From assembly GCF_000002995.4 (NCBI RefSeq), contig NW_025062476.1, positions 11,716,501 to 11,780,500 of the forward strand: DNA of 64,000 nucleotides, in the 5' to 3' direction. This DNA is from Brugia malayi (lineage: Eukaryota > Nematoda > Chromadorea > Rhabditida > Onchocercidae). The notes beneath the pieces were generated by a model. That model saw only the letters and a list, made by a program, of their open reading frames with translations. It was not told the DNA's origin and did not search any database. A program made the position numbers and the translations under genes. Each line of letters opens with the position of its first letter. Position 1 is the stretch's first letter. Shown piece after piece: positions 12,601 to 25,800 of this stretch.

Positions 12601-15600
12601 ATAAAAATTTTTTTTTTTAGAAAAGACGAAAATGAAATTTTTGAAATTGTATTTGTATGAATGAATGATATATGTAAAATAAATAAAGTTTTTAATTAAT
12701 TTCTAGAACAAAAAAAAATTTTATCATTTAATTTTTCTTAATTGAAAAAAAAAAAGAAAAAAATGATCATTTAATAATTATTTTTAAAATTAAATTTGTT
12801 TTGTTTTTTTTTTTTGAAATAAATGGGTAAATGAATTGCTACTTATCAAAATTATTTTTTTTAATATTTTCTCTCTAATATATGCTCTAATTTGTTATCA
12901 CTAATAATACCTTAATTAAGATAATTAATTAAAAAATAATTATTCCATAATATGTATTACATAGAATCAAAGCAATACAGTATTGAAAAAATTTTTAATT
13001 TATTATGTTTGTAATCGCTAACTGTCAATTAATTTTTTAAATATATGAAAAAATACTAAATTATTTTTAAAAAATCTCGAAACTTGCTTATTTTTTTCTA
13101 ATAATAATAAATTAAAAATTATTGAAAAAAAAATTAAAACAAACTCTCTAAATTATTTGTCAAAAAAGAAAAGAATAGTTAAACATAAGAAATGACAGTA
13201 CCGTGACTGCATTTTAGAATTTTGCGCTCGCAGAATTCACCTTCATAACCTTTGACATTTGAACAATCACATACAAAACCATTGTGAATATTTGTTGGTA
13301 TACAAATTGAATTATGTTGACATAATCCTAATGAACATGCCGCATCCTTTTGTATATTTGCTGATTTTGCAATTGCATTTTCACCAAAATTAATTGTTTC
13401 ATCAGATATTATTAGTGATGTAATTGTTCCTTAATTAAATAAAAAAAAAAATTATGCAAAGAAAACGGAATGAATTTTCTTTTTTTTCTAATTAATATTA
13501 ATTAATAAATTATATATAAACAATAGTATAACCTAAAAAAAAAAAATTTATAAAAAAGTATAATAAACAATAGTATATAACCTAAAAAAAAAAAAAAAAA
13601 TTTATGCATGCATTTTGCACATGAATTTTTATACAAAAATAATAAAATAAAAAAATGAAAAAAAGAAAAACTGCCATTTTAATAGATATATTTTATTAAT
13701 TTTAAATAATTTATTAATGAAAAAAAAAAAAAAAAACAATCAATATAGAGCAAATCAATTATTTAATTAAGAATGAGAAAAAAAAATGAATACTATAATA
13801 GTAAATAATTTAATAATTTTATTCAATCTATTAATGAGACCGATGAAAAATTAAAAATGGAAGCAAAAAAAAAAAAAAAACTTTAAAATGATAAAATTGA
13901 CAAAAATTTTAAATAAAATTGAAAACAAAAAAAAAAAAAAAAAGAAAGAAAAAATGAAATAATACCAATAAATGGTTGTTCAAACATTGTACGTTCGAAT
14001 ATTTTTTTATCTTTGGTACCACCAACACTTACAATATTTGATATACCTTCACCAGTATTAAAGTAGTAATTATCCTGTTCAATTATATCATCTTCATCAA
14101 CAAGTAATGCAGCTGTAATTAAATATTTTTTTTCACTATTACTTTTATTTTTATTTACTGTTTCGCTTAAATAATGCTTTTAAATTAACAATTAGAAAAA
14201 AAAAAAATTAATATTGGTTTTTCAAAATTAAAAATTAAGAATGATAGAAAATCAGAGTTATGATTATTGAATGAAAGCATTAATTAATTTAACTAAATAA
14301 TTATGCAAAAAAAAAAAAAAAAATGGAAAAATTCTTTAAAGAAAAATTTGAAAAAGGAAAAAAAAAAAAGGAACGAATAAATAAATAAATATAAACCTTG
14401 ACTTGGTTGATTAACTAATTCAATTTTATGCCATTCATCCATTACCACTGGATAAGTACTCATTAATTCAGCTTAAAAAGTAAAAAACAAATTTTATAAA
14501 TGTAATTGTTTGACTTTTAAAAAAAGACAAAATTATAATAATATGAAAAAAAAAAAAAAACTGTTTAATCTTTAAATAAAAAATTGTTACTTTAATTTTA
14601 AAATTTTCAAATAAACAAATAATAGTGTAAAAACTAATTTTCTTTTTTAATTTTTCATCAGCTTTTTTTTTTTTTTTGCTTTTCTTTTTTTATTTTTCGA
14701 ATAATGCTTAATGTGATTGAAAGATTTGTAAAAATTTAAAAAAAGCAGTAATAACAATCACTTTGATGCTCAACAATTATTCAAATAGAAATTTAATTTG
14801 TTGATAAAATACTGATAATTTCTGTTGAATAAAATATTTGAACAAATTATTCTTAAAAAAGAAATAATAATTCTAAAAATTCTAACCAAATTAAATGAAC
14901 AGAGACAAGAAAATTGAATTTTTTATTTTTTAATTACTTATCTTTTTGCTAATAATAAGTAAAAGATGATGATAATTTGTGTATGCGTGATAAAATCTGA
15001 TAAATCATTTCTGATATAATTTCCGGTTGAAAATAAAGCAAACCTGGTCCGGCACCAACATTATATCGATAGATTACATGACCATTTTTTAATCCAACAC
15101 TCAAATAATTAATTATTTCTTCCGGATTCTTCGCATTTTGTCGTGCTGTATATAATAGCAAACCTGAAATGGCATCATTTCAGGAATTTTTTTTTTTTTT
15201 TTTTGTATAGGTTCTGGAGAAAATTTTAAAAAATTTTCGAATTTTATTTAATACCAAATAATATTTCCATGTTTATTACTTTTTATCTAAATTTATAATT
15301 TTAATAAATTTATAGTGTAAATATTTTTCATTTCTTCAGGAATAAATCTATAAATTTCGAATTATTCCAATTTTAGCATTTTGTTCCTTTATGAAAAATC
15401 TGAAATAATAAAATGTATGGCTTTTAGAAATGATTAGAAAAAAGAAATTATCCATTTTTATTGCTAATAAACAATATTTTCAGATTTAACACATATAATA
15501 CTAAAAATCATGGCAATAAAAATCGTAATAATAATAATAATAATTCATATTGTGTAAACAAGGTGTGTACAAAAAATGATATCTATTTATGATAGTTTAG

Positions 15601-18600
15601 TTTTATTTTGATAAAATTAAATTATCAATACTGAATTACCAACTTACCATTAGGTGATTTAGGTTTGAATGAAATTTTCATATTAATATCACTCCATTGT
15701 TCATCCGTCAATGGTTTTAATTCCAAATAATCGTCTCCACCAAATAATGGCACAAAATCTATTCAATAAAATTTTACTCGTAAAATTAGAATAAAATAAT
15801 AATTCACTCAAAACACAAAAAAGAAATTTTCTTTTTTAAATTATTTTCATTTACAAAAGAAAAAATTTCTAAATTAAAAAAATTGTTATTGTTTATTAAA
15901 TTTTCTGTTTGTTTATTTATTTTTTATTATCGTTTGTTTATTATTATTTGTTTCTTTGCTTTGAGATATATTTATAATTGTGTAATTTAAAAAAAAAAAA
16001 AGAAATATTTCTTTTCCTTTTTCTTGCATAATTGAAACAATGCAACATAATATGAATATAAGTAAATACCGGAGACTTTTAAGTGAACATGTGTAACGGT
16101 TGCTAAACCGGAATCAGTTCGTATGATACATCGATAAATTCCTTCATCCGTTCGTTTCGTATCTTTCAGGTGTAGAATACCTTGCCGAATTGAATAAGCA
16201 TATGGTAATTCACCGTTAACTTTTTCCCACTTCACTTCACCGTACACACCAGGTGCACCAGTTGCAGGACATCGTAATTCAATCTACAGGTAAATAAATC
16301 ATTTCAAGTTCTTTTAAATTGTATATTTGAAATATTATTTAGAATTGATAATAAATTAACAAAAAAAAAATGGAATCTAATAATTGTAGTGGATAATTCG
16401 CTATTTAAAAAAAAAGGATGTCGTAATATTTAGATAACTAATAATATTGATATTGATAATAATAATAATGGTTTTATTAATGGTAACGAAAATATCAATA
16501 ACAATAATAATGGTAATAGTAACAATGACAATAGTAATAATATATCAATATGGACTAATTGATATATTATTACATCAATTTCAGAAACTTACAAACATCA
16601 AAAATTAAATCAAATAAATTGTTTTCATTTTTATAATTTAGTATATTTATGCGAAATATATTTAAAATTTTTATTAATAGTAACGACAATATCAGTAATA
16701 ATAGTAATAATGGTAATATCGATAATAATAATATATATATATATATATATATATATTATCTAAAATTTAAGTATATTAAGCCATAAAAATTATTCTTTTT
16801 AAATTTACAGATAGGATCAAATTTTACAGTATATTTGAATACATTTAATTGATTTTAAATCAAATTTCAACCTGAATCATTTACAATTAGTGATTGCTTA
16901 TTAAATTTTCAACCTAACATTATGATAATTTTAATATATAATTATATTAATACATTTTCAAATCATTGTATGCGATCATTACAACAATTAATTAATTAGT
17001 CAATTAAAAAGAAATCATAGAAAAATTTGATCGCTACACGTAATGCGTAGCAAACAAATTTCACATAATAAATTTTTATGTTTTGTTTAATCTTATATTA
17101 TGGTATACTTATTAGTGCAAAGTGTAATTGACTCATTGTACATTAGTGATAAATGATTATTGATAAGTGATAAATGACCTAAAATCACTGAGCAAACTGA
17201 CCTCTTCGCCAATAGCTGCAGTAATAACTGGAGCACTCTCTTTAATTCGTTGTATACTTTTGTTTGGTATTTCATCTAAATTTATATATTTTATTTAATA
17301 ATTTAAAAATTGAAAAAGAAAAAAAAAATTTTTTTTTTCTTTTATTCTAAATTGATTGCAAATATTTTTAGACCAAAATGAAAAATAAATTTTAATTTTT
17401 GCTTAATTATCAAAAATTAATAAAAAAAAAATTCTTTTCCCTATCCTATATTAATTAATTTTAATGGTTTTTCTTTCGGAAATTTATTGCTTATGTAATC
17501 TATAGTTGAAAAAAAATTGAAATTTTTGAATTTGTTTTCTTTATATTGACAATTTAATAAAATAAAGTTTTTTTTTTTTTCAACTTTTTCCCTAGCACGA
17601 AGTGTTAATAGGCGATATTTATGTGATCATAAATCACATACGACAATTAATTAATTAGTCATGTGATTGTTATTATTAACGTCCATTATTATTTATTGTT
17701 CCAAGGAATTAAATTAATATGTCCTCAGATTGTTAATTAAATTTTCTCTCTATATGCTAGCTAAAAAGTTAGTAAAACTAATTAAAAGCTTCAAAAAATA
17801 TGCTAAATCTTAGGTTTTTTTTTGTTTAAATTTGATTAATTTCAAATATTTTTCGTTAATTTTGTGATAAAAATGAAATTTTTGGCTAAAATTCAATAAA
17901 TATAATAATTGACTGCGTTACCAAAACAAAAAAAGAAACTTTTTTTTATCAGTTTTATTTTGCTTTACGATTATCAGTAAACATTTTTCTTTTTTTTTTT
18001 TGCATATATGTGATAATACCATTCATCAGATAATTTATGATTAATTTTTATTTTTTATTTTTCGTTTTCAATAATCAGAAAAAAATTAGCATTTATCTTT
18101 TGTGTGGATTGCAATATCCAACATTCTTTTAACAATTTTATAAAATACCAATCATTCAATAAATACTATTCCCAAATTTTTATATTGTAATTTTGATGTA
18201 ATATTTTTTAATATTGTTTCTTTTTTTTTTCATTTTTTTCTTTTTAATACATGAATATATTTTAATTCAATTGAAAGTAGATACGTAATGTGTGGGTGTG
18301 TGAGTGGGTGTATATGTGTGGGCGTTTGTGTGTAGGTGTGTGCGTGGGCGTTGTGCGTAGGTGTTTTGTAATTTATATATTTTAATAATATATCACTTTC
18401 CTGACAGGAATCATGCATGAAGCTTATAAATATTTGCAAAAAAATATCGACGAATATGTTCGCAACGATGACAACAAATACAGCAGAAATAGCAGTAAAA
18501 TAATAGCAATAGTTGTAATTTGTGTAGTTGTAATAGTAATTATTGTTGTAGTAGTAATTGTAGTAGCAGTAGTAGTACTAGTAGTGGTAGCAGCAAAAAC

Positions 18601-21600
18601 AAAGACAATAACAAATTGACACCATCACCATCACCGTAACTTTTCAGCATCACTAACCATTATCATCAAACACCACCATTCACCACCATTATTGCCGACA
18701 ATAAGCAGCAACAACAATAAATAGCAGAAACAAAAATAACACGAACAATAACAGTAACAACGATAGCAACAACAACAGTTACAGTAACAGTAACAAGAGC
18801 AACAACAAATAGTAACGATAAATTTTATTATTATTAATTAATTTTCTTTTTTATGCAATAAGTAAAAGAAGAAGAAAATTTGCCAATTGACATAAATAGA
18901 GAATAAAGAAAATTGAAAAAAAAAAGTAATTTAAAAGAAATGAAAAGAAATTGAAAAGAAAAAAGAAAGAAAAGCATAAAGAAAGGAAAAAAAGGAAGGA
19001 GAAATTTGATAAAAGAGACAAATACTTTGTTATTTTATCATAATAAGATGATATTATAGTGATAATAATAATGAATGGATTACAATGATAAAAAGAAGGA
19101 TATTAAGAGAAAGAGAAAAAAAGATAGAACCAATTATCAATTAATTTATATGCATATCATCAATAATTATGGTTGATTTTATTATATATATTCAAAAAAC
19201 AATAAAAGGTGAAAAATACAAAGAGGAAAAATGAAAGAGATAAAAAGAAAGAGGAAAGAGAGAGGGAGAGAGAAAGAGAAAGAGAAGATGATCAATAAAA
19301 ACAGTGAGGAAATCAAAAAAAAGAATTGAAATTGAAATAAGGCATTTAAAATTTAAATGAAAAAAGAATTAACATTTAAATAAGGCAGTTTAATATTGTA
19401 TGCGTAGATGGTGGTGATGATATTTGTGAAAGATTTTGATGTAAATGAAAGATTTAAATTAATTCAAATAATTTGCTACTCGATTATAAAACAACAATAG
19501 GAAATATAAATAATTTTCCTTTTTCATTAAAATATTTATAAGTAAATTAATTTTTACTCAAAATACAAATAGCTAAATTATTGCAAAAATTTTCTAATCG
19601 AAGAAAAAATGATGCATTTATCTAGTTTTGGATGGAAAGACAAAAATGAATATCAATTTTGTTTCGATTTTTAATTTTCTACTAAGAAAGAAAAAAAAAA
19701 AAAAATAAAATGAAAAGAATTGAAATTTGAACGAATAAAAATAATTCGAAAAATCTTTCATTAAGCTTAACATTATTTGATTTCATTTTAATTGTTAACA
19801 ATTTTAGTCTCAATAATTCATTTGTTTAAAATTGAAATTTTAATCAATCAAATCTAACACGAGTAGCTATTATTTGAATAATTAGTAAACAAGGAAAAGG
19901 ATTATATGAAAAGGTAGAAATTAAATTTTGAAATTTAAACTAAGTTAAATTAAACTAAAATGCATAATGAATTCAAAAAAGTATGGCGGTGATTGAATAC
20001 TTGGATAATGGAAAAAAAAAAAGGAAATAAATATAATTGATGTTAAATGGCAGTGTAGAAATGAATTGAGAAATAGCAAAAAAGAGGAGAAAGGCATAAG
20101 CGATATAACAGAAATTTTACTAATTATATAAAATTAGAAATGAATAATTTAAATACCCAATTAATTAATTAATTAATTTACTTAAGCATATTGACAAGAA
20201 CAAATAATCCGTTTTTGAAATGATTTATTAGATGAAAAAACAAGAAAAAAAATTGCTAAAGAAACAAGAAAAAAGGCCTAAAAAATTAGGCACTGTCACC
20301 GAAGTAAGTATAATTTAAGGCTTCTTTCAATGCTCAAAAATATATATATTACAAACAAAGAGAGAGAGAGAGAGAGAGAGAGAGAAATGTTAAGAGTAAA
20401 ATAGATGAAGAGAGAGAGGGTGAAAGAAAAAGAGAAGAGAGAAAACAATTTCTAATATTTTATTAATACTTCGCTTTTAATTTAGAATTTGCATAGCTAA
20501 GTGCATAAATGAAATGAAAAAGGAGCATTTTTTTTTTTTTTAATTTAAATGAATAAAGAAAAAAAAAATTCAAAAAATTAATTAGACACAGTCACCGTAA
20601 AGATTAATCAAAAATTTAATGAAATATTTTAATTCGAAATTTTAATTGTTTATTCATTTTTTCTCTTTCTTTTCTTTCCTTCTTTTTTTTTGCTAAAACA
20701 ATAAGAAGCTTTTTTGTTCCTTCTTTTTCTTGGCAAAACAATAAAGGCAGTGCCAAAAGAATAACAATTACAGCAGTATTATTAGTGTAATTAGCTCTAG
20801 TGATAGCGATAGGTGATAGCAACAATAATAGTTATAATTATCATAATGATAAGTATGAGTGATAGTAGTAGTAGTATTATAGTGAAATTTATATAAAATA
20901 AAATTTAATTTAATAATAACTTTTTTTTTTTTGTTTCCTTTCCCAAAAAAAAAAAAAAGAAAAGAAAAAAAATTATATTCGTGTGGAATTTTTTTTTTAA
21001 ATTTTGAAATGCTTGTAAATACATTTTTAAAATTTTGATAAAAGTTTTTATTTTTTTTTTTTTTTTGTTTTTTAAATTTTTATTCTTTCTCTTTCACTTT
21101 AGCTAGACGTAAACCAAGTGCCAAAAATGGAAGAACTATGCTTCATTTTCTTATCATTATTCCCAGCCTCCTTATGGGCACGTTTTTCTTTTTTACGTGA
21201 AATACGCTTTCGCTTGCGTTTTGCTATTCCAACATTGAGCACATTTCGTGTTTCCAATGGACCAGCTTTTGTTTTTGCGTGACACTTATAGATACCACCG
21301 TTATCTTCACGTACGTTTACAAACAATAAACGATTACCCATAACCTAAAAATTATTTCTTTTTTTTTTTTTTTTTAAATAAATTTTATTTATAAATTTGA
21401 AATTAATTTTTGATCAAATTTTGGTTTTTTCATATATTTTTAAACTTATATTTAATAAGCATTCTACAAATTTAAACTTATTATTATTATTATAACTCTT
21501 CTTTTTATTTCTCTTTTGTAATTACTATTTTTTTTCCGCATAAAATGAATTTCTTATTATCAATTAGAAGATTTTTTGATATCAATATTACCAATAGCAA

Positions 21601-22830
21601 AAAAAGTGAATCATTATCACAGTAAATTATAACAACAATTGATTAAAGTCTAAAATATGTTTACAATCTCACATATCTTTATTAAAAGAATCTTATCAAA
21701 TACTTTATTTGTTTGATGATAACAATCCTAAATGATAAGAATAATCTTAAAGTGCATAGTTTTTTATCTATGTGTAAATTTATGATAATAAGCGAAATAA
21801 ATTTATATTAAAATTTTAACAAAAAAAAAAAATTATATAATAACAAATTATAAACAAGGATTATATCATTATATTAAATTATATTTCCGGAATTAAAAAA
21901 TTTTCGAACTTAGAACTCCAGCAGTTTTTAAAAATTCATAGCGATAAAATTAAATTCCTGTCTATATTAAAATATTTATGAATAATAGTAATAATAATTA
22001 AAAAAGATTGATAAATTAGTTTTAAAAAGGAAAGAAAAAGTCCGGAAAACCTGTGTATTATCCGGTAATTCATCTTCACCCTCTTTTGTCCATGTTATTT
22101 CAGCATCCGGATCACCGGTTACTTTACAATCAAACCATGCTCGATCACCCAGAGATATACTTTCCGATGATGGTTCCAGCAATACTTGTATTATTGTATC
22201 CGGAACTAAAAAATTTACAGCAAAAATAATTTGAAAATTAATCAATTTTTACTATTCATATGCTAATAATTCAATAATTCAGTTTTCTTTTTTTTTTTTT
22301 TTTTTTTTTTTAAATTCAATTACCTAAAAATTTTGAATGAAACTAACCATATATTTCTGCTTTGACATAACCTTCAACTTGTTTACCATGTATGTCAACT
22401 TTACAAACATACATCCCAATAGCATCATCATCAAATTCATCAATTCTAAATTTTAAAAATTGAAAGTGAGCAAGAAAAATCAAAAATATGAGTAAAGTAA
22501 ATATTTAAAAAAAAAAAAAAAATAGAAAAAAGAAACTTTAAAAAATGCTAAAATTACATTTAATTGCATGCAAATTGGTTAATTTTAAATTAGTAAAACT
22601 ATAAAAATGCAAACATATTTAAAAATGAGAAAAGAAAAAATAAGCTTACATCAATTTATTACCAATCATTTTTGCACCAGGCGGTAATTCACCATCTTCT
22701 TTTTCCCATGTGACAGTTGCGCCAGGTATGGCATAAACAGGACATTCAATTGTTGCAGATGATTTTTCATCAAATTTAACAACTCGTGCATCTAAAATTG
22801 TTTTTAATTACATATATAAATTGTACTTGA

Positions 22831-22885
<55 letters not shown>

Positions 22886-25800
22886 AACAAACAAACAATA
22901 AAAACAAAAAAGCAAAGACAAATGAATGATAACAATTTTTAATTAAGTGACAATTCATCAATTATTAAAAATAAGAATTCTATATGAAAAAAAAGACAAA
23001 TGTGAAAAGATTAGGAGAATATTTGTTGATTTCAAAAAAGTTTAAAAAGATTTCAACGATTATCACTATTTACCTTTAATCTTTCATTCAATTAAGTAAA
23101 TTACTTTTTGTAAACCTATAAAAATTAGTAATATTTGCTACTGATTTTCTACAATAAAATAATAAAAATAAAAAGTTCAAATTATGCATTCTTTTTTTGC
23201 ATTATTACTTTTAAGATTTGTCTTAATTGCACAATTAATTAATTAATTAATTAATTTCGTCTTAAAATGGACTGAATGATTTCAATAACTATAACGATTA
23301 ATTCATTGCTATATGTACTCATATATACTCATATATAATTTGATAAAATCAGTGATAAAAAAATGATTGATTATATAACTGATATACTGATATCATGATA
23401 ATAATAATATAAATTGAGATTATTTTGATTTAACGTATTGTAATTACTAATAAATGATAATTAGTGATGTTGTTTTGAATAATAAATCAAATGTTTACTA
23501 TGTTATTACTGATATGCCAGCTAATCAGCATATCAATAATAGCACTTAATCATGATAAATTATCAATAATTAAGAAAAAGAAAAGTTATATCAGACTAGA
23601 TGGATCAGTAAATCCAATTGTGACAGCTGTATATGCTTGTCCAATTAATTCGCCATCGTCATCTTCCACTTCGCAACGATAAACACCGTAATCATTCCAT
23701 GGATCGGCTTTTTTGATCACCAATGTGCTATCTTCTGAGTACTGACGAATGATATTACCGCCCCGCAGTAACGCCCATTCATAATTAATACCACTAATAT
23801 CACCGCCTAAATCTAAATTCTCGTATTTCCATTCCTCCAAATATTCATTCCAAATTTTTTCATAATTTTAGGATACTCAAAAGTACTTTTCCTTTTTTTT
23901 TTTAAAAAAAAAAAAAACCTATTCTAGCAGTATTTCAGATGTGCAAATTAGTATTATAGATGAAACGTAAACAAGAAAAAAAAACAACAATAACAACAAT
24001 AATAACGATGACAATAATAATGATAGTGGTGATAGATGATAACAGTAATAATGACAATATTGGTTACGATAAACAAAATCACTGTTATTACATGAAGTAT
24101 TAATTTCAAATAAACAAACAAAGAAAGCAAACAAAAAATTTCGGTTTGAAAATAATATCCGAAATAATATTAACTAATTCAAGCACAGTAAACAATAATA
24201 ACAAATTACTAACAACAAAAAAATACATTTTCGGTTAGATTAACATTTTAACTTGATGTTATTTTTTTTGATATGAAATGCAAAATAAAAAATAAATAAA
24301 TAAATATTAAAATAATGAAATAAAAAAAAAAAGAAAAAAAATAAAACGAATGGACGAATAAATTATAAAATTTCATAGCAATAAATTAATATAAAAATCA
24401 TTAATAAAAAAAAGAGACGAAAATTTTTTTTTTTTTTTAAAAAATAAAAGAATTAATTCTTAAATAGCAATAAATTAAAGTTAAATAATAATAAGTGATA
24501 TTAAAATTTTTCCCTTAAAATAAATACCATTAAGATATTATTAATAAATGAATTTGATTAGAAATTTGTTAACATTATTATTAAATGAATATGATCAGTT
24601 AAACATAAAAAAAAAAAAAAAAGAAAAATAAAAGGACATGACCGGTATATGTGTTACGGACAAGGAGATAAACCGGTTTACTGCGAATACTTTCACCGGT
24701 TGTACTCTCGAAATGTACCCAATAAATGCCTTGTGTATTGAAATTAGCATCATTCAGGTGCAATGATTTATCATTACTTAAAATAATTGGTGCTTCATTT
24801 AAATTATCTTTGCCAACCGAACGATACCAGGTTAGAAGATATGGAATGCTTCTTTCTGCAAAATGTTGTAAGCAAAACAAAAAAGCAATAATCAATTTGT
24901 TAAATGATCCGATGAATCAAAGTTAAAGTAATATTCTGATGGATTAAAGTAGTATTAGTAATAAATAAAGAAAAAAAAAATAACAATAATAGCGTTGGTT
25001 AAAAAAAATTAAAGCAGTAGTTAAATTAGCTAATATTGGCTTAAAATAATTATTAGTGATAATAATAACAGTAATAGTATCGGTTAACAAATAATTGAAG
25101 TAAAAGTTAAATTAGCTAATAATAATAGGAATAATAAATATATTTAATTCACTGATATATTTGGTAAAACTATATATAATACGAAAGTAAATTTTATTTA
25201 TGAAAATAATGTGGAAAAAAAAAAAAAAAAACTTCACTGTTTCTTTTTTCTCTGTTTAAAATTTATCAAACAAGATAAAATTTTCGGAAAATTAATAAGC
25301 AATTATTAATTTTGCCTAGTTAATAATAAGTAATAATAATAATTAGTAATATTAGCAATAAACTAATAATAAAAAACGAAATTCATTTTCTCTCTTTTTT
25401 TTTGTTTGTTTGCAAATCATTATTTGATAAAAAAATGATAAAATTAGTGAGAAATTATTAATTACATTAAGTTTATTTTTTGCAAAAATAAATGTTGCTA
25501 ATAGTATATTATCAGTAAAGAAAAATAATATTTATGCAATTAATGAAATTAGAAATTATTTGATTGAAATAATTTGAAAAAAGATTATTTAAACTATCTG
25601 ATATGATAATTTCATTTATTTATAAAATTTATTCATTGATAAATCATGCATAAATGACATTTATTATATCTGTTAACTTCTCAATTGAACTTTAAATTAG
25701 TCTTTTTTTTTTTTTTGAATTATAATTTTTAAAATTACAAAATCATCGATATTTTAACCATTCTAAATTCATTGTTAACTTATTATTTAATTCGAGTATA

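Larger units (their letters stand above)
17276..21078 (-). other. Perlecan intron 39 (long-form only)
   Basis: The largest intron, about 3.9 kb, lying between domains IV and V. It contains the medium-form 3' end, a CA/GT-rich island (18283-18366), a GTA/CAA/CAC trinucleotide patch (18470-18830), GA tracts near 19258 and 20359, and AT-rich DNA. No further exon recognised. Confidence 0.75.

Noticed and set aside
14949..15043. Extension of LG1 exon 43 to the stop at 14949
   Set aside because: The frame is open but the sequence past GAGPG loses LG character, and the phase-1 donor at 15043 joins perfectly to the WHKIEL exon. No poly(A) signal or module boundary argues for a further isoform here.
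18413..18619. Plus-strand frame of Val-rich sequence
   Set aside because: Encoded by a GTA/GTT trinucleotide repeat inside the largest perlecan intron; no homology, no start context.
23919..24134. Frame containing ILICTSEI, tested as the missing first half of Ig module 15
   Set aside because: No acceptor in phase, the rest of the frame is repeat-derived, and the donor would be within poly(T).
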